64,000 bases of DNA from Theristus sp. LFF4_11. Taxonomy: Eukaryota > Nematoda > Chromadorea > Monhysterida > Xyalidae. The notes under the pieces are model-generated. The model saw only the letters and a list, made by a program, of their open reading frames with translations. It had not been told where the DNA came from and searched no databases. Location of the stretch: the NCBI GenBank assembly GCA_030248135.1, contig JASANC010003837.1, forward strand, positions 1 to 64,000, read 5' to 3'. Of this stretch, positions 1-11,619 are shown piece by piece. A program made the position numbers and the translations under genes. Every line of letters begins with the position of its first letter. Positions within the stretch are counted from its first letter, which is position 1.

Positions 1-867
1 GGAGTAATGGTGAATGATGTGCGGAATAACCGCACAGCTGAAAAGCTGTTTCGCACCCGAACGTTGTGCAAATGTGAACTAAAATGAATTTATTTAGTGA
101 GAAAAATTCTGATTAGTATTTTCTCAAGTTCTTGCACAAATCTGCCGTCAGAATACATGTATGTTAAGTTTTTTGATTTCAAACTGCCGCTCAGCCATGA
201 AACATTTTATCTATCTCTTCGTGCAAACGCATATTGGGACACGTTTAATAAGAAAGATAATATTGTGAAAAAATTCGGTTAAAAATCTAGCACAAAATTT
301 TTGTCAATATTCGGGTGGTGCCGAGCCAATACTTCTTGCAGGGCCCCTTGCCTTCAAAGCGAGCCCACTACCGCTGCGCTATTGACGATGAGAGTGAAAC
401 GGCGTTAACAAAACAGGTGTACCGTATTTAGGGCAAGAATGCAGTTCGTTGCAAGATCAGCAATGATACGTGCGCTGCGTCGCGGCTATCTCTGATTGGA
501 TGCACATTAAAGAAAAAATTGTTTCAATGTTTCAGCGAGTCGAAACTTGGAGGGTTTGAAAAAAAATGAAAATCCCGATTTTTTTAAATAAAAAAACAAT
601 TAAATCTTGAATCTTAAATTTTTTTAAAAACAACTTTTCAATTAAAAAAATCCAAAATGCCAGGGGAAAATCGGCCGGTGGTACGGACAACAAAAATAGG
701 TGCACTCGAAATAATTTCGAACCGCGTTGACGCGCTGAGTTCGAATATTGCACTGTGTTCAATAGTACTTCTTCGAGACGACGGCTGCCCTTTTTTTCTA
801 AAATCCGCTTCAGATAAAACACGCTCGTTGTCGGACATTGCTAAAACGCACCTGATTCAAATCTTAG

Positions 868-922
868 TCCTAAAGCCTCATCCTAAGCCTAACTTGATCC
901 TAACCTATTCCTAACCTAAGCC
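868..922 (+). repeat. Degenerate CCTAAC/CCTAAG block inside the array unit
   Basis: A run of degenerate hexamers (CCTAAAGCC, CCTAAGCC, CCTAACTTG, CCTAACC, CCTAAGCC) recurs at the same place in every array unit, for example near 2570-2625, 4305-4360, 7735-7790 and 9420-9478. It resembles decayed telomere-type TTAGG/TTAGGC repeat read on the C-rich strand. The repeats are imperfect and short, so this is a resemblance, not a functional telomere. Confidence 0.5.
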
Positions 923-3121
923 AATCTTTTTCAGGAAGTAAGCTGTCAGAATAATTGCGTTTTGAACAAGTTTTTGTGTTCCGGGTGCTCTGCTGATTTG
1001 ATTTGTGCTTCACGACATGTGCCTTGTGCGCCGATCTGTCACGCAATTCTGCCGGCGCTGTGCTCAACCGATTTCAAGGATCGACGGCTCAGTCAATGAT
1101 TTTTGTAGAATAAAAAAGGATAGGAAGACAAAATAAACATAAAATAACATATCATAATCACGTACGCAGTGAATGATTTTGGTGCGGTCTTTTGACACGA
1201 GCGGTATTTTGGTTGATAGCATCTGCGGTCTTTTGGTCACAAAAAATCTCAAATGTGCGGTCTTTTGGCACGTGCGGTCTTTTGTCCGCAAGCCCACCGT
1301 AAGGGGGGTGCGATCCCGTGTTTTCTCGCGGAGGGGGTTGGGGGAGTCCAGTACCCGTGTCGAGGTAAAGGGGGGAGGGGGTACACGGGTATCTGCCCGT
1401 ACACGGGCAAGATTTTTGGCTGAGGGGGGTGGACCCTCCCCCACCCCCGCACTTTTGCTACTGCTTGGAAATGGTTTTCCAGCTTCAGAATATTTCTCTG
1501 GATTTTGACAATACACAAATGAACTGAGCAAGAAAAGCTGAATAAAACCTGTAAACATGTCGTTTTTTGCGAACAATAATCAGCGGCGTTCTGGCCACCA
1601 ACAGGCAACAGAACTCAATAACAGTGGATTCCGCGACTGAAAATTAGGATTTGTTTCGACGACTGAAAATTCAGATATTGTATTATCTTTTCCTGCAAAG
1701 AGGCGGAGTAATGGTGAATGATGTGCGGAAAAACCGAACAGCTGAAAAGCTGTTTCGCACCCGAACGTTGTTCAAATATGAAATAAAATGAATTTATTTA
1801 GTGAGAAAAATTCTGATTAGTATTTTCTCAAGTTCTTGCACAAATCTGCCGTCAGAATACATGTATGTTAAGTTTTTTGATTTCAAACTGCCGCTCAGCC
1901 ATGAAACATTTTATCTATCTCTTCGTGCAAACGCATATTGGGACACGTTTAATAAGAAAGATAATATTGTGAAAAAATTCGGTTAAAAATCTAGCACAAA
2001 ATTTTTGTCAATATTCGGGTGGTGCCGAGCCAATACTTCTTGCAGGCCCCCTTGCCTTCAAAGCGAGCCCACTACCGCTGCGCTATTGACGATGAGAGTG
2101 AAACGGCGTTAACAAAACAGGTGTACCGTATTTAGGGCAAGAATGCAGTTCGTTGCAAGATCAGCAATGATACGTGCGCTGCGTCGCGGCCATCTCTGAT
2201 TGGATGCACACTAAAGAAAAAAATTGTTTCAATGTTTCGGCGAGTCGAAACTTGGAGGGTTTGAAAAAAAAATGAAAATCCCGATTTTTTAAAATAAAAA
2301 AACAATTAAATCTTGAATCTCAATTTTTTGAAAACAATTTTTCAATTAAAAAAAATCCAAAATGCCAGGGGAAAATCGGCCGGTGGTACGGACGACAAAA
2401 ATAGGTGCACTCGAAATAATTTCGAACCGCGTTGACGCGCTGAGTTCGAATATTGCACTGTGTTCAATAGTACTTCTTCGAGACGACGGCTGCCTTCTTT
2501 TCTAAAATCCGCTTCAGATAAAACACGCTCGTTGTCGGACATTGCTAAAACGGACCTGATTCAAATCTTAGTCCTAAAGCCTCATCCTAAACCTAACTTG
2601 ATCCTAACCTATTACTAACCTAAGCCAAGCTTTTTCAGAAGTAAAATGTCAGACAAATGCGTTTTGAACAAGTTTTTGTGGTCCGGGTGCTCTGCTGATT
2701 TGATTTGTGCTTGACGACATGTGTCTTGTGCGCCGATCTGTCACGCGATTCTGCCGGCGCTGTGCTCAACCGATTTCAAGGATCGACGGCTCAGTCAATG
2801 ATTTTTGTAGAATAAAAAAGGATAGGAAGACAAAATAAACATAAAATAGCATTTCATAATCACGTACACAGTGAATGATTTTGGTGCGGTCTTTTGACAC
2901 GAGCGGTATTTTGGTTGATAGCATCTGCGGTCTTTTGGTCACAAAAAATCTCAAATGTGCGGTCTTTTGGCACGTGCGGTCTTTTGTCCGCAAGCCCACC
3001 GTAAGGGGGGTGCGATCCCGTGTTTTCTCGCGGAGGGGGTTGGGGGAGTCCAGTACCCGTGTCGAGGTAAAGGGGGGAGGGGGTACACGGGTATCTGCCC
3101 GTACACGGGCAAGATTTTTGG

Positions 3122-3180
3122 CTGAGGGGGGTGGACCCTCCCCCACCCCGTTGAGGGGGGTGGACCCTCCCCCACCCCCC
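3122..3180 (+). repeat. Internal ~32 bp duplication in array unit 2
   Basis: The block GAGGGGGGTGGACCCTCCCC is present twice in tandem here, separated by CACCCCGTT. Unit 3 carries the same duplication near 4859-4917. All other units have a single block. This explains why units 2 and 3 are about 33 bp longer than units 1 and 4, and suggests those two units descend from one duplication or were homogenised together. Confidence 0.8.
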
Positions 3181-6100
3181 GCACTTTCGCTACTACTGCT
3201 CGGAAATGGTTTTCCAGCTTCAGAATATTTCTCTGGATTTTGACAAATACACAAATGAACTGAGCAAGAAAAGCTGAATAAAACCTGTAAACATGTCGTT
3301 TTTTGCGAACAATAATCAGCGATGTTCTGGCCACCAACAGGCAACAGAACTTAATAACAGTGGATTCCGCGACTGAAAATTTGGATTTGTTTCGACGACT
3401 GAAAATTCAGACATTCTATTATTTTTTCCTGCAAAGGAGGCGGAGTAATGGTGAATGATGTGCGGAAAAACCGCAAATCTGAAAAGCTGTTTCGCACCTG
3501 AACGTTGTTCAGATATGAAAAAAATGAATTTATTTAGTGAGAAAAATTCTGATTAGTATTTTCTCAAGTTCTTGCACAAATCTGCCGTCAGAATAATGTA
3601 CGTTAAGTTTTTGATTTCAAATTGCCGCTCAGCCATGAAACATTTTCTCTATCTCTGCGTGCAAACGCATATTGGGACACGCTTAATAAGTAAGATAATA
3701 CTGTGAAAAAATTCGGTTAAAAATCTAGCAGAAATTTTGTGTCAATATTCGGGTGGTGCCGAGCCAATACTTCTTGCAGGCCCCTTTGCCTGCAAAGCGA
3801 GCCCACTACCGCTGCGCTATTGACGATGAGAGTGAAACGGCGTTAACAAAACAGGTGTACCGTAATTAGGCAAGAATACAGTTCGTTGCAAGATCAGCAA
3901 TGATACGTGCGCTGCGTCGCGGCCATCTCTGATTGGATGCACATTGAAGAAAAAATTTTTTCAATGTTTCGGCGAGGCGAAACTAGGAGGGTTTGAAAAA
4001 AGTGAAAATCCCGATTTTTTAAATAAAAAAACAGTTAAATCTTGAATCTTAAATCTTCTTAAAACGTTTTTTAATTAAAAAAATCCAAAATGCCACAGGA
4101 AAATCGGCCGGTGCGGTGGTACGGTCGACAAAAATAGGTGCATTCGAAATAAATGCGAACCTCGTTGACGCGATGAGTTCGAATATTGCACTGTGTTCCA
4201 TAGTACTTCTTCGAGACGACGGCTGCCCTTCTTTTCTAAAATACGCTTCAGATAAAACACGCTCGTTGTTGGACATTGCTAAAACGGACCTGATTCAAAT
4301 CTTAGTCCTAAAGCCTCATCCTAAACCTAACTTGATCCTAACCTATTCCTAACTTAAGCCAAGCTTTTTCAGGAAGTAAAATGTCAGACAATTGCGTTTT
4401 GAACAAGTATTTGTGGTCCGGGTGCTCTGCTGATTTGATTTGTGCTTGACGACATGTGTCTTGTGCGCCGATCTGTCACGCGATTCTGCCGGCGCTGTGC
4501 TCAACCGATTTCAAGGATCGACGGCTCAGTCAATGATTTTTGTAGAATAAAAAAGGATAGGAAGACAAAATAAACATAAAATAGCATATCATAATCACGT
4601 ACACAGTGAATGATTTTGGTGCGGTCTTTTGGCACGTGCGGTATTTTGGTTTGATAGCATCTGCGGTCTTTTGGTCACAAAAAAATCTCAAATGTGCTGT
4701 CTTTTGGCACGTGCGGTCTTTTGTCCGCAAGCCCACCGTGAGGGGGGTGCGATCCCGTGTTTTCTCGCGGAGGGGGGTGGGGGAGTCCAGTACCCGTGTC
4801 GAGGTAAAGGGGGGAGGGGGTACACGGGCATCTGCCCGTACACGTGCAGGATTTTTTGCTGAGGGGGTGGACCCTCCCCCACCCCGTTGAGGGGGGTGGA
4901 CCCTCCCCCACCCCCCGCACTTTCGCTACTACTGCTCGGAAATGGTTTTCCAGCTTCAGAATATTTCTCTGGATTTTGACAAATACACAAATGAACTGAG
5001 CAAGAAAAGCTGAATAAAACCTGTAAACATGTCGTTTTTTGCGAACAATAATCAGCGATGTTCTGGCCACCAACAGGCAACAGAACTTAATAACAGTGGA
5101 TTCCGCGACTGAAAATTTGGATTTGTTTCGACGACTGAAAATTCAGATATTCTATTATTTTTTCCTGCAAAGGAGACGGAGTAATGGTGAATGATGTGCG
5201 GAAAAACCGCAAATCTGAAAAGCTGTTTCGCACCTGAACGTTGTTCAGATATGAAAAAAATGAATTTATTTAGTGAGAAAAATTCTGATTAGTATTTTCT
5301 CAAGTTCTTGCACAAATCTGCCGTCAGAATACATGTACGTTAAGTTTTTTGATTTCAAATTGCCGCTCAGCCATGAAACATTTTCTCTATCTCTGCGTGC
5401 AAACGCATATTGGGACACGCTTAATAAGTAAGATAATACTGTGAAAAAATTCGGTTAAAAATCTAGCAGAAATTTTGTGTCAATATTCGGGTGGTGCCGA
5501 CCCAATACTCCTTGCAGGCCCCTTTGCCTGCAAAGCGAGCCCACTACCGCTGCGCTATTGACGATGAGAGTGAAACGGCGTTAACAAAACAGGTGTACCG
5601 TAATTAGGCAAGAATACAGTTCGTTGCAAGATCAGCAATGATACGTGCGCTGCGTCGCGGCCATCTCTGATTGGATGCACATTGAAGAAAAAAATTGTTT
5701 CAATGTTTCGGCGACTCGAAACTTGGAGGGTTTGAAAAAAATGAAAATCCCGATTTTTTTAAATAATAAAAAAAACAATTAAAGCTCAAATCTTAAATTT
5801 TTTAAAAACAATTTTTCAAATAAAAATCCAAAATGCCAGGGGAAAATCGGCCGGTGGTACGGTCGACAAAAATAGGTGCATTCGAAATGAATGCGAACCG
5901 CGTTGACGCGATGAGTTCGAATATTGCACTGTGTTCCATAGTACTTCTTTGAGACGACGGCTGCCCTTCTTTTCTAAAATCCGCTTCAGATAAAACACGC
6001 TCGTTGTCGGACATTGCTAAAACGGACCTGATTCAAATCTTAAGCCTCATCCTAAACCTAACTTGATCCTAATCTATTCCTAACCTAAGCCAAGCTTTTC

Positions 6101-9100
6101 AGGAAGTAAAATGTCAGACAATTGCGTTTTGAACAAGTTTTTGTGGTCCGGGTGCTCTGCTGATTTGATTTGTGCTTGACGACATGTGTCTTGTGCGCCG
6201 ATCTGTCACGCGATTCTGCCGGCGCTGTGCTGAACCGATTTCAAGGATCGACGGCTCGCTCAGTCAATGATTTTTGTAGAATAAAAAAGGATAGGAAGAC
6301 AAAATAAACATAAAATAGCATATCATAATCACGTACACAGTGAATGATTTTGGTGCGGTCTTTTGGCACGTGCGGTATTTTGGTTTGATAGCATCTGCGG
6401 TCTTTTGGTCACAAAAAAATCTCAAATGTGCTGTCTTTTGGCACGTGCGGTCTTTTGTCCGCAAGCCCACCGTGAGGGGGCTGCGATCCCGTGTTTTCTC
6501 GCGGAGGGGGGTGGGGGGAGTCCAGTACCCGTGTCGAGGTAAAGGGGGGAGCGGAGTACACGGGCATCTGCCCGTACACGTGCAGGATTTTTTGCTGAGG
6601 GGGTGGACCCTCCCCCACCCCCCGCACTTTCGCTACTGCTCGGAAATGGTTTTCCAGCTTCAGAATATTTCTCTGGATTTTGACAAATACACAAATGAAC
6701 TGAGCAAGAAAAGCTGAATAAAACCTGTAAACATGTCGTTTTTTGCGAACAATAATCAGCGGTATTCTGGCCACCAACAGGCAACAGAACTCAATAACAG
6801 TGGATTCCGCGACTGAAAATTTGGATTTGTTTCCACGACTGAAAATTCAGATATTCTATTATTTTTTCCTGCAAAGGAGGCGGAGTAATGGTGAATGATG
6901 TGCGGAAAAACCGCACAGCTGAAAAGCTGTTTCGCACCCGAACGTTGTTCAAATATGAAAAAAAAATTATTTAGTGAGAAAAATTCTGATTAGTATTTTC
7001 TCAAGTTCTTGCACAAATCTGCCGTCAGAATACATGTACGTTAAGTTTTTTGATCTCAAATTGCCGCTCAGCCATGAAACATTTTCTCTATCTCTGCGTG
7101 CAAACGCATATTGGTACACGTTTAATAAGAAAGATAATATTGTGAAAAAATTCGGTTAAAAATCTAGCACAAAATTTTTGTCAATATTCGGGTGGTGCCG
7201 AGCCAATACTTCTTGCAGGCCCCCTTGCCTTCAAAGCGAGCCCACTACCGCACGCTATTGACGATGAGAGTGAAACGGCGTTAAGAAAACAGGTGTACCG
7301 TATTTAGGGCAAGAATGCAGTTCGTTGCAAGATCAGCAATGATACGTGCGCTGCGTCGCGGCCATCTCTGATTGGATGCACACTAAAGAAAAAAATTGTT
7401 TCAATGTTTCGGCGAGTCGAAACTTGGAGGGTTTGAAAAAAATGAAAATCCCGATTTTTTTAAATAAAATTGAATCTTGAATCTTAATTTTTTTGAAAAC
7501 AATTTTTCAATTAAAAAAATCCAAAATGCCAGGGGAAAGCGGCCGGTGGTACGGACGACAAAAATAGGTGCACTCGAAATAATTTCGAACCGCGTTGACG
7601 CGCTGAGTTCGAATATTGCACTGTGTTCAATAGTACTTCTTCGAGACGACGGCTGCCTTCTTTTCTAAAATCCGCTTCAGATAAAACACGCTCGTTGTCG
7701 GACATTGCTAAAACGGACCTGATTCAAATCTTAGTCCTAAAGCCTCATCCTAAACCTAACTTGATCCTAACCTATTCCTAACCTAAGCCAAGCTTTTTCA
7801 GAAGTAAAATGTCAGACAAATGCGTTTTAAACAAGTTTTTGTGGTCCGGGTGCTCTGCTGATTTGATTTGTGCTTGACGACATGTGTCTTGTGCGCCGAT
7901 CTGTCACGCGATTCTGCCGGCGCTGTGCTCAACCGATTTCCAGGATCGACGGCTCAGTCAATGATTTTTGTAGAATAAAAAAGGATAGGAAGACAAAATA
8001 AACATAAAATAGCATATCATAATCACGTACACAGTGAATGATTTAGGTGCGGTCTTTTGGCACGTGCGGTATTTTGGTTTGATAGCATATGCGGTCTTTT
8101 GGTCACAAAAAAATCTCAAATGTGCTGTCTTTTGTCCGCAAGCCCACCGTGAGTGGGGGTGCGATCCCGTGTTTTCTCGCGGAGGGGGGTAGGGGAGTCC
8201 AGTACCCGTGTCGAGGTAAAGGGGGGAGGGGGGTTCACGGGCATCTGCCCGTACACGTGCAGGATTTTTTGCTGAGGGGGGTGGACCCTCCCCCACCCCC
8301 CGCACTTTCGCTACTGCTCGGAAATGGTTTTCCAGCTTCAGAATATTTCTCTGGATTTTGACAAATACACAAATGAACTGAGCAAGAAAAGCTGAATAAA
8401 ACCTGTAAACATGTCGTTTTTTGCGAACAATAATCAGCGGTGTTCTGGCCACCAACAGGCAACAGAACTCAATAACAGTGGATTCCGCGACTGAAAATTT
8501 GGATTTGTTTCCACGACTAAAAATTCAGATATTCTATTATTTTTTCCTGCAAAGGAGGCGGAGTAATGGTGAATGATGTGCGAAAAAACCGCACAGCTGA
8601 AAAGCTGTTTCGCACCCGAACGTTGTTCAAATATGAAAAAAAAAATTATTTAGTGAGAAAAATTCTGATTAGTATTTTCTCAAGTTCTTGCACAAATCTG
8701 CCGTCAGAATACATGTACGTTAAGTTTTTTGATTTCAATTTGCCGCTCAGCCATGAAACATTTTCTCTATCTCTGCGTGCAAACGCATATTGGTACACGT
8801 TTAATAAGAAAGATAATATTGTGAAAAAATTCGGTTAAAAATCTAGCACAAAATTTTTGTCAATATTCGGGTGGTGCCGAGCCAATACTTCTTGCAGGCC
8901 CCCTTGCCTTCAAAGCGAGCCCACTACCGCTGCGCTATTGACGATGAGAGTGAAACGGCGTTAAGAAAACAGGTGTACCGTATTTAGGGCAAGAATGCAG
9001 TTCGTTGCAAGATCAGCAATGATACGTGCGCTGCGTCGCGGCCATCTCTGATTGGATGCACACTAAAGAAAAAAATTGTTTCAATGTTTCGGCGAGTCGA

Positions 9101-10235
9101 AACTTGGAGGGTTTGAAAAAAAAATGAAAATCCCGATTTTTTAAAATAAAAAAACAATTAAATCTTGAATCTCAATTTTTTGAAAACAATTTTTCAATTA
9201 AAAAAAATCCAAAATGCCAGGGGAAAATCGGCCGGTGGTACGGACGACAAAAATAGGTGCACTCGAAATAATTTCGAACCGCGTTGACGCGCTGAGTTCG
9301 AATATTGCACTGTGTTCAATAGTACTTCTTCGAGACGACGGCTGCCTTCTTTTCTAAAATCCGCTTCAGATAAAACACGCTCGTTGTCGGACATTGCTAA
9401 AACGGACCTGATTCAAATCTTAGTCCTAAAGCCTCATCCTAAACCTAACTTGATCCTAACCTATTACTAACCTAAGCCAAGCTTTTTCAGAAGTAAAATG
9501 TCAGACAAATGCGTTTTGAACAAGTTTTTGTGGTCCGGGTGCTCTGCTGATTTGATTTGTGCTTGACGACATGTGTCTTGTGCGCCGATCTGTCACGCGA
9601 TTCTGCCGGCGCTGTGCTCAACCGATTTCCAGGATCGACGGCTCAGTCAATGATTTTTGTAGAATAAAAAAGGATAGGAAGACAAAATAAACATAAAATA
9701 ACATATCATCACGTACGCAGTGAATGATTTTGGTGCGGTCTTTTAACACGTGCGGTATTTTGGTTTGATAGCATCTGCGGTCTTTTGGTCACAAAAAATC
9801 TCAAATGTGCGGTCTTTTGGCACGTGCGGTCTTTTGTCCGCAAGCCCACCGTGAGGGGGGGTGCGATCCCGTGTTTTCTCGCGGAGGAGGGTGGGGGAGT
9901 CCAGTACCCGTGTCGAGGTAAAGGGGGGAGGGGGTACATGGGTATCTGCCCGTACACGTGCAGGATTTTTGGCTGAGGGGGTGGACCCTCCCCCACCCCC
10001 GCACTTTCGCTACTGCTCGGAAATGGTTTTTCAGCTTCAGAATATTTCTGTGGATTTTGACAAATACACAAATGAACTGAGCAAGAAAAGCTGAATGAAA
10101 CCTGTAAACATGTCGTTTTTTGCGAACAATAATCAGCGGTGTTCTGGCCACCAACAGGCAACAGAACTCAATAACAGTGGATTCCGCAACTGAAAATTTG
10201 GATTTGTTTCGACGACTGAAAATTCAGATATTCTA

Positions 10236-10500
10236 CGGAATGACCGAGTAAACATGGCAGCTTTTTTCTGGGTGCAAGGAGCGCGCGAAATTTTAATGAA
10301 AGAAAAAAGACGTTCAGAAACCAAATTGTGTGCCAAATTTGACGCGTTTTTTTAGACTAATGGATTCTTCGTGCTATTCTGTTCATTCTTTCTGCCTTGA
10401 ACACATGATTAGGAGTTATGTTGGCATTTTTGAAAAAGACAACTCCTAGTCTCCGACTGATCCCGCCTTGATGGGCTGCCTTATTTATTCGGCCATACTG
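10236..10500 (+). mobile_element. Non-autonomous TA-flanked MITE, family 1, copy 1
   Basis: The 265 bp insertion splits array unit 6. Its ends are imperfect terminal inverted repeats: CGGAATGACCGAGTAAACAT at the left and the complement of CAGTATGGCCGAATAAATAA at the right. It is flanked on both sides by TA. Sister units carry the uninterrupted site ATATTCTATTATTTT with a single TA, so insertion duplicated the dinucleotide, as Tc1/mariner-type transposition does. It has no transposase ORF. Related copies lie at 42266-42537 (same orientation) and 53293-53564 (opposite). Confidence 0.9.
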
Positions 10501-11619
10501 TATTATCTTTTCCTGCAAAGGAGGCGGAGTAATGGTGAATGATGTGCGGAAAAACCGAACAGCTGAAAAGCTGTTTCGCACCCGACCGTTGTTCAAATAT
10601 GAAAGAAAATGAATTTATTTAGTGAGAAAAATTCTGATTAGTATTTTCTCAAGTTCTTGCACAAATCTGCCGTCAGAATACATGTATGTTAAGTTTTTTG
10701 ATTTCAAACTGCCGCTCAGCCATGAAACATTTTATCTATCTCTTCATGCAAACGCATATTGGGACACGTTTGATAAGAAAGATAATATTGTGAAAAAATT
10801 CGGTTAAAAATCTAGCACAAAATTTTTGTCAATATTCGGGTGGTGCCGAGCCAATACTTCTTGCAGGGCCCCTTGCCTTCAAAGCGAGCCCACTACCGCT
10901 GCGCTATTGACGATGAGAGTGAAACGGCGTTAACAAAACAGGTGTACCGTATTTAGGGCAAGAATGCAGTTCGTTGCAAGACCAGCAATGATACGTGCGC
11001 TGCGTCGCGGCCATCTCTGATTGGATGCACATTGAAGAAAAAAATTGTTTCAATGTTTCGGAAAGGCGAAACTAGGAGGGTTTGAAAAAAGTGAAAATCC
11101 CGATTTTTTTTAAATAAAAAAAACAGTTAAATCTTGAACTTAAATGTTCTTAAAACGTTTTTTAATTAAAAAAATCCAAAATGCCAGAGGAAAATCGGCC
11201 AGTGCGGGGGTACGGTCGACAAAAATAGGTGCATTCGAAATAAATGCGAACCGCGTTGACGCGATGAGTTCGAATATTGCACTGTGTTCCATAGTACTTC
11301 TTCGAGACGACGGCTGCCCTTCTTTTCTAAAATCCGCTTCAGATAAAACACGCTCGTTGTCGGACATTGCTAAAACGGACCTGATTCAAATCTTAGTCCT
11401 AAAGCCTAACTTGATCCTAACCACTCTAACCTATTCTTTTTCAGGAAGTGTGTACCCTAATGTGTACAAATCGGGGGCTCTCCTCTCTCACGCCTCCCTC
11501 GCCCATCCCGGCCCGGCCGCCCGCCCGGCCCACCCCACCGTCTTACACTGAACTGGTATCGGTTTCCTTTCAGTGAAAAGGGAGGGAGAGAGGACTGGAA
11601 TATTTTATTCGTTTGCAAT

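Larger units (their letters stand above)
1..11440. repeat. Tandem array of a ~1.7 kb satellite-like unit (about 6.5 copies)
   Basis: Units begin with GGAGTAATGGTGAATGATG at 1, 1705, 3442, 5178, 6882, 8560 and 10526. Spacings are 1704, 1737, 1736, 1704, 1678 and 1966 bp; the last includes a 265 bp MITE. The seventh unit stops near 11440 in a GC-rich flank. Each unit holds a small hairpin (CAGCTGAAAAGCTG), an AT-rich middle, a CCTAAC-rich block, several TGCGGTCTTTTG motifs and a G/C-rich block with GGGGGTGGACCCTCCCCC. Short ORFs occur on both strands, but small indels shift their frames between copies, so the unit looks non-coding. The array starts at base 1, so it probably continues beyond the window. 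No rRNA, histone or transposase sequence was recognised. Confidence 0.95.

Noticed and set aside
1064..10161. ORFs of 60-190 codons within the tandem array, both strands
   Set aside because: Frames and ends differ between copies because of small indels, sequences are Pro/Gly/Ser-rich products of G-rich DNA, and no motif is conserved.
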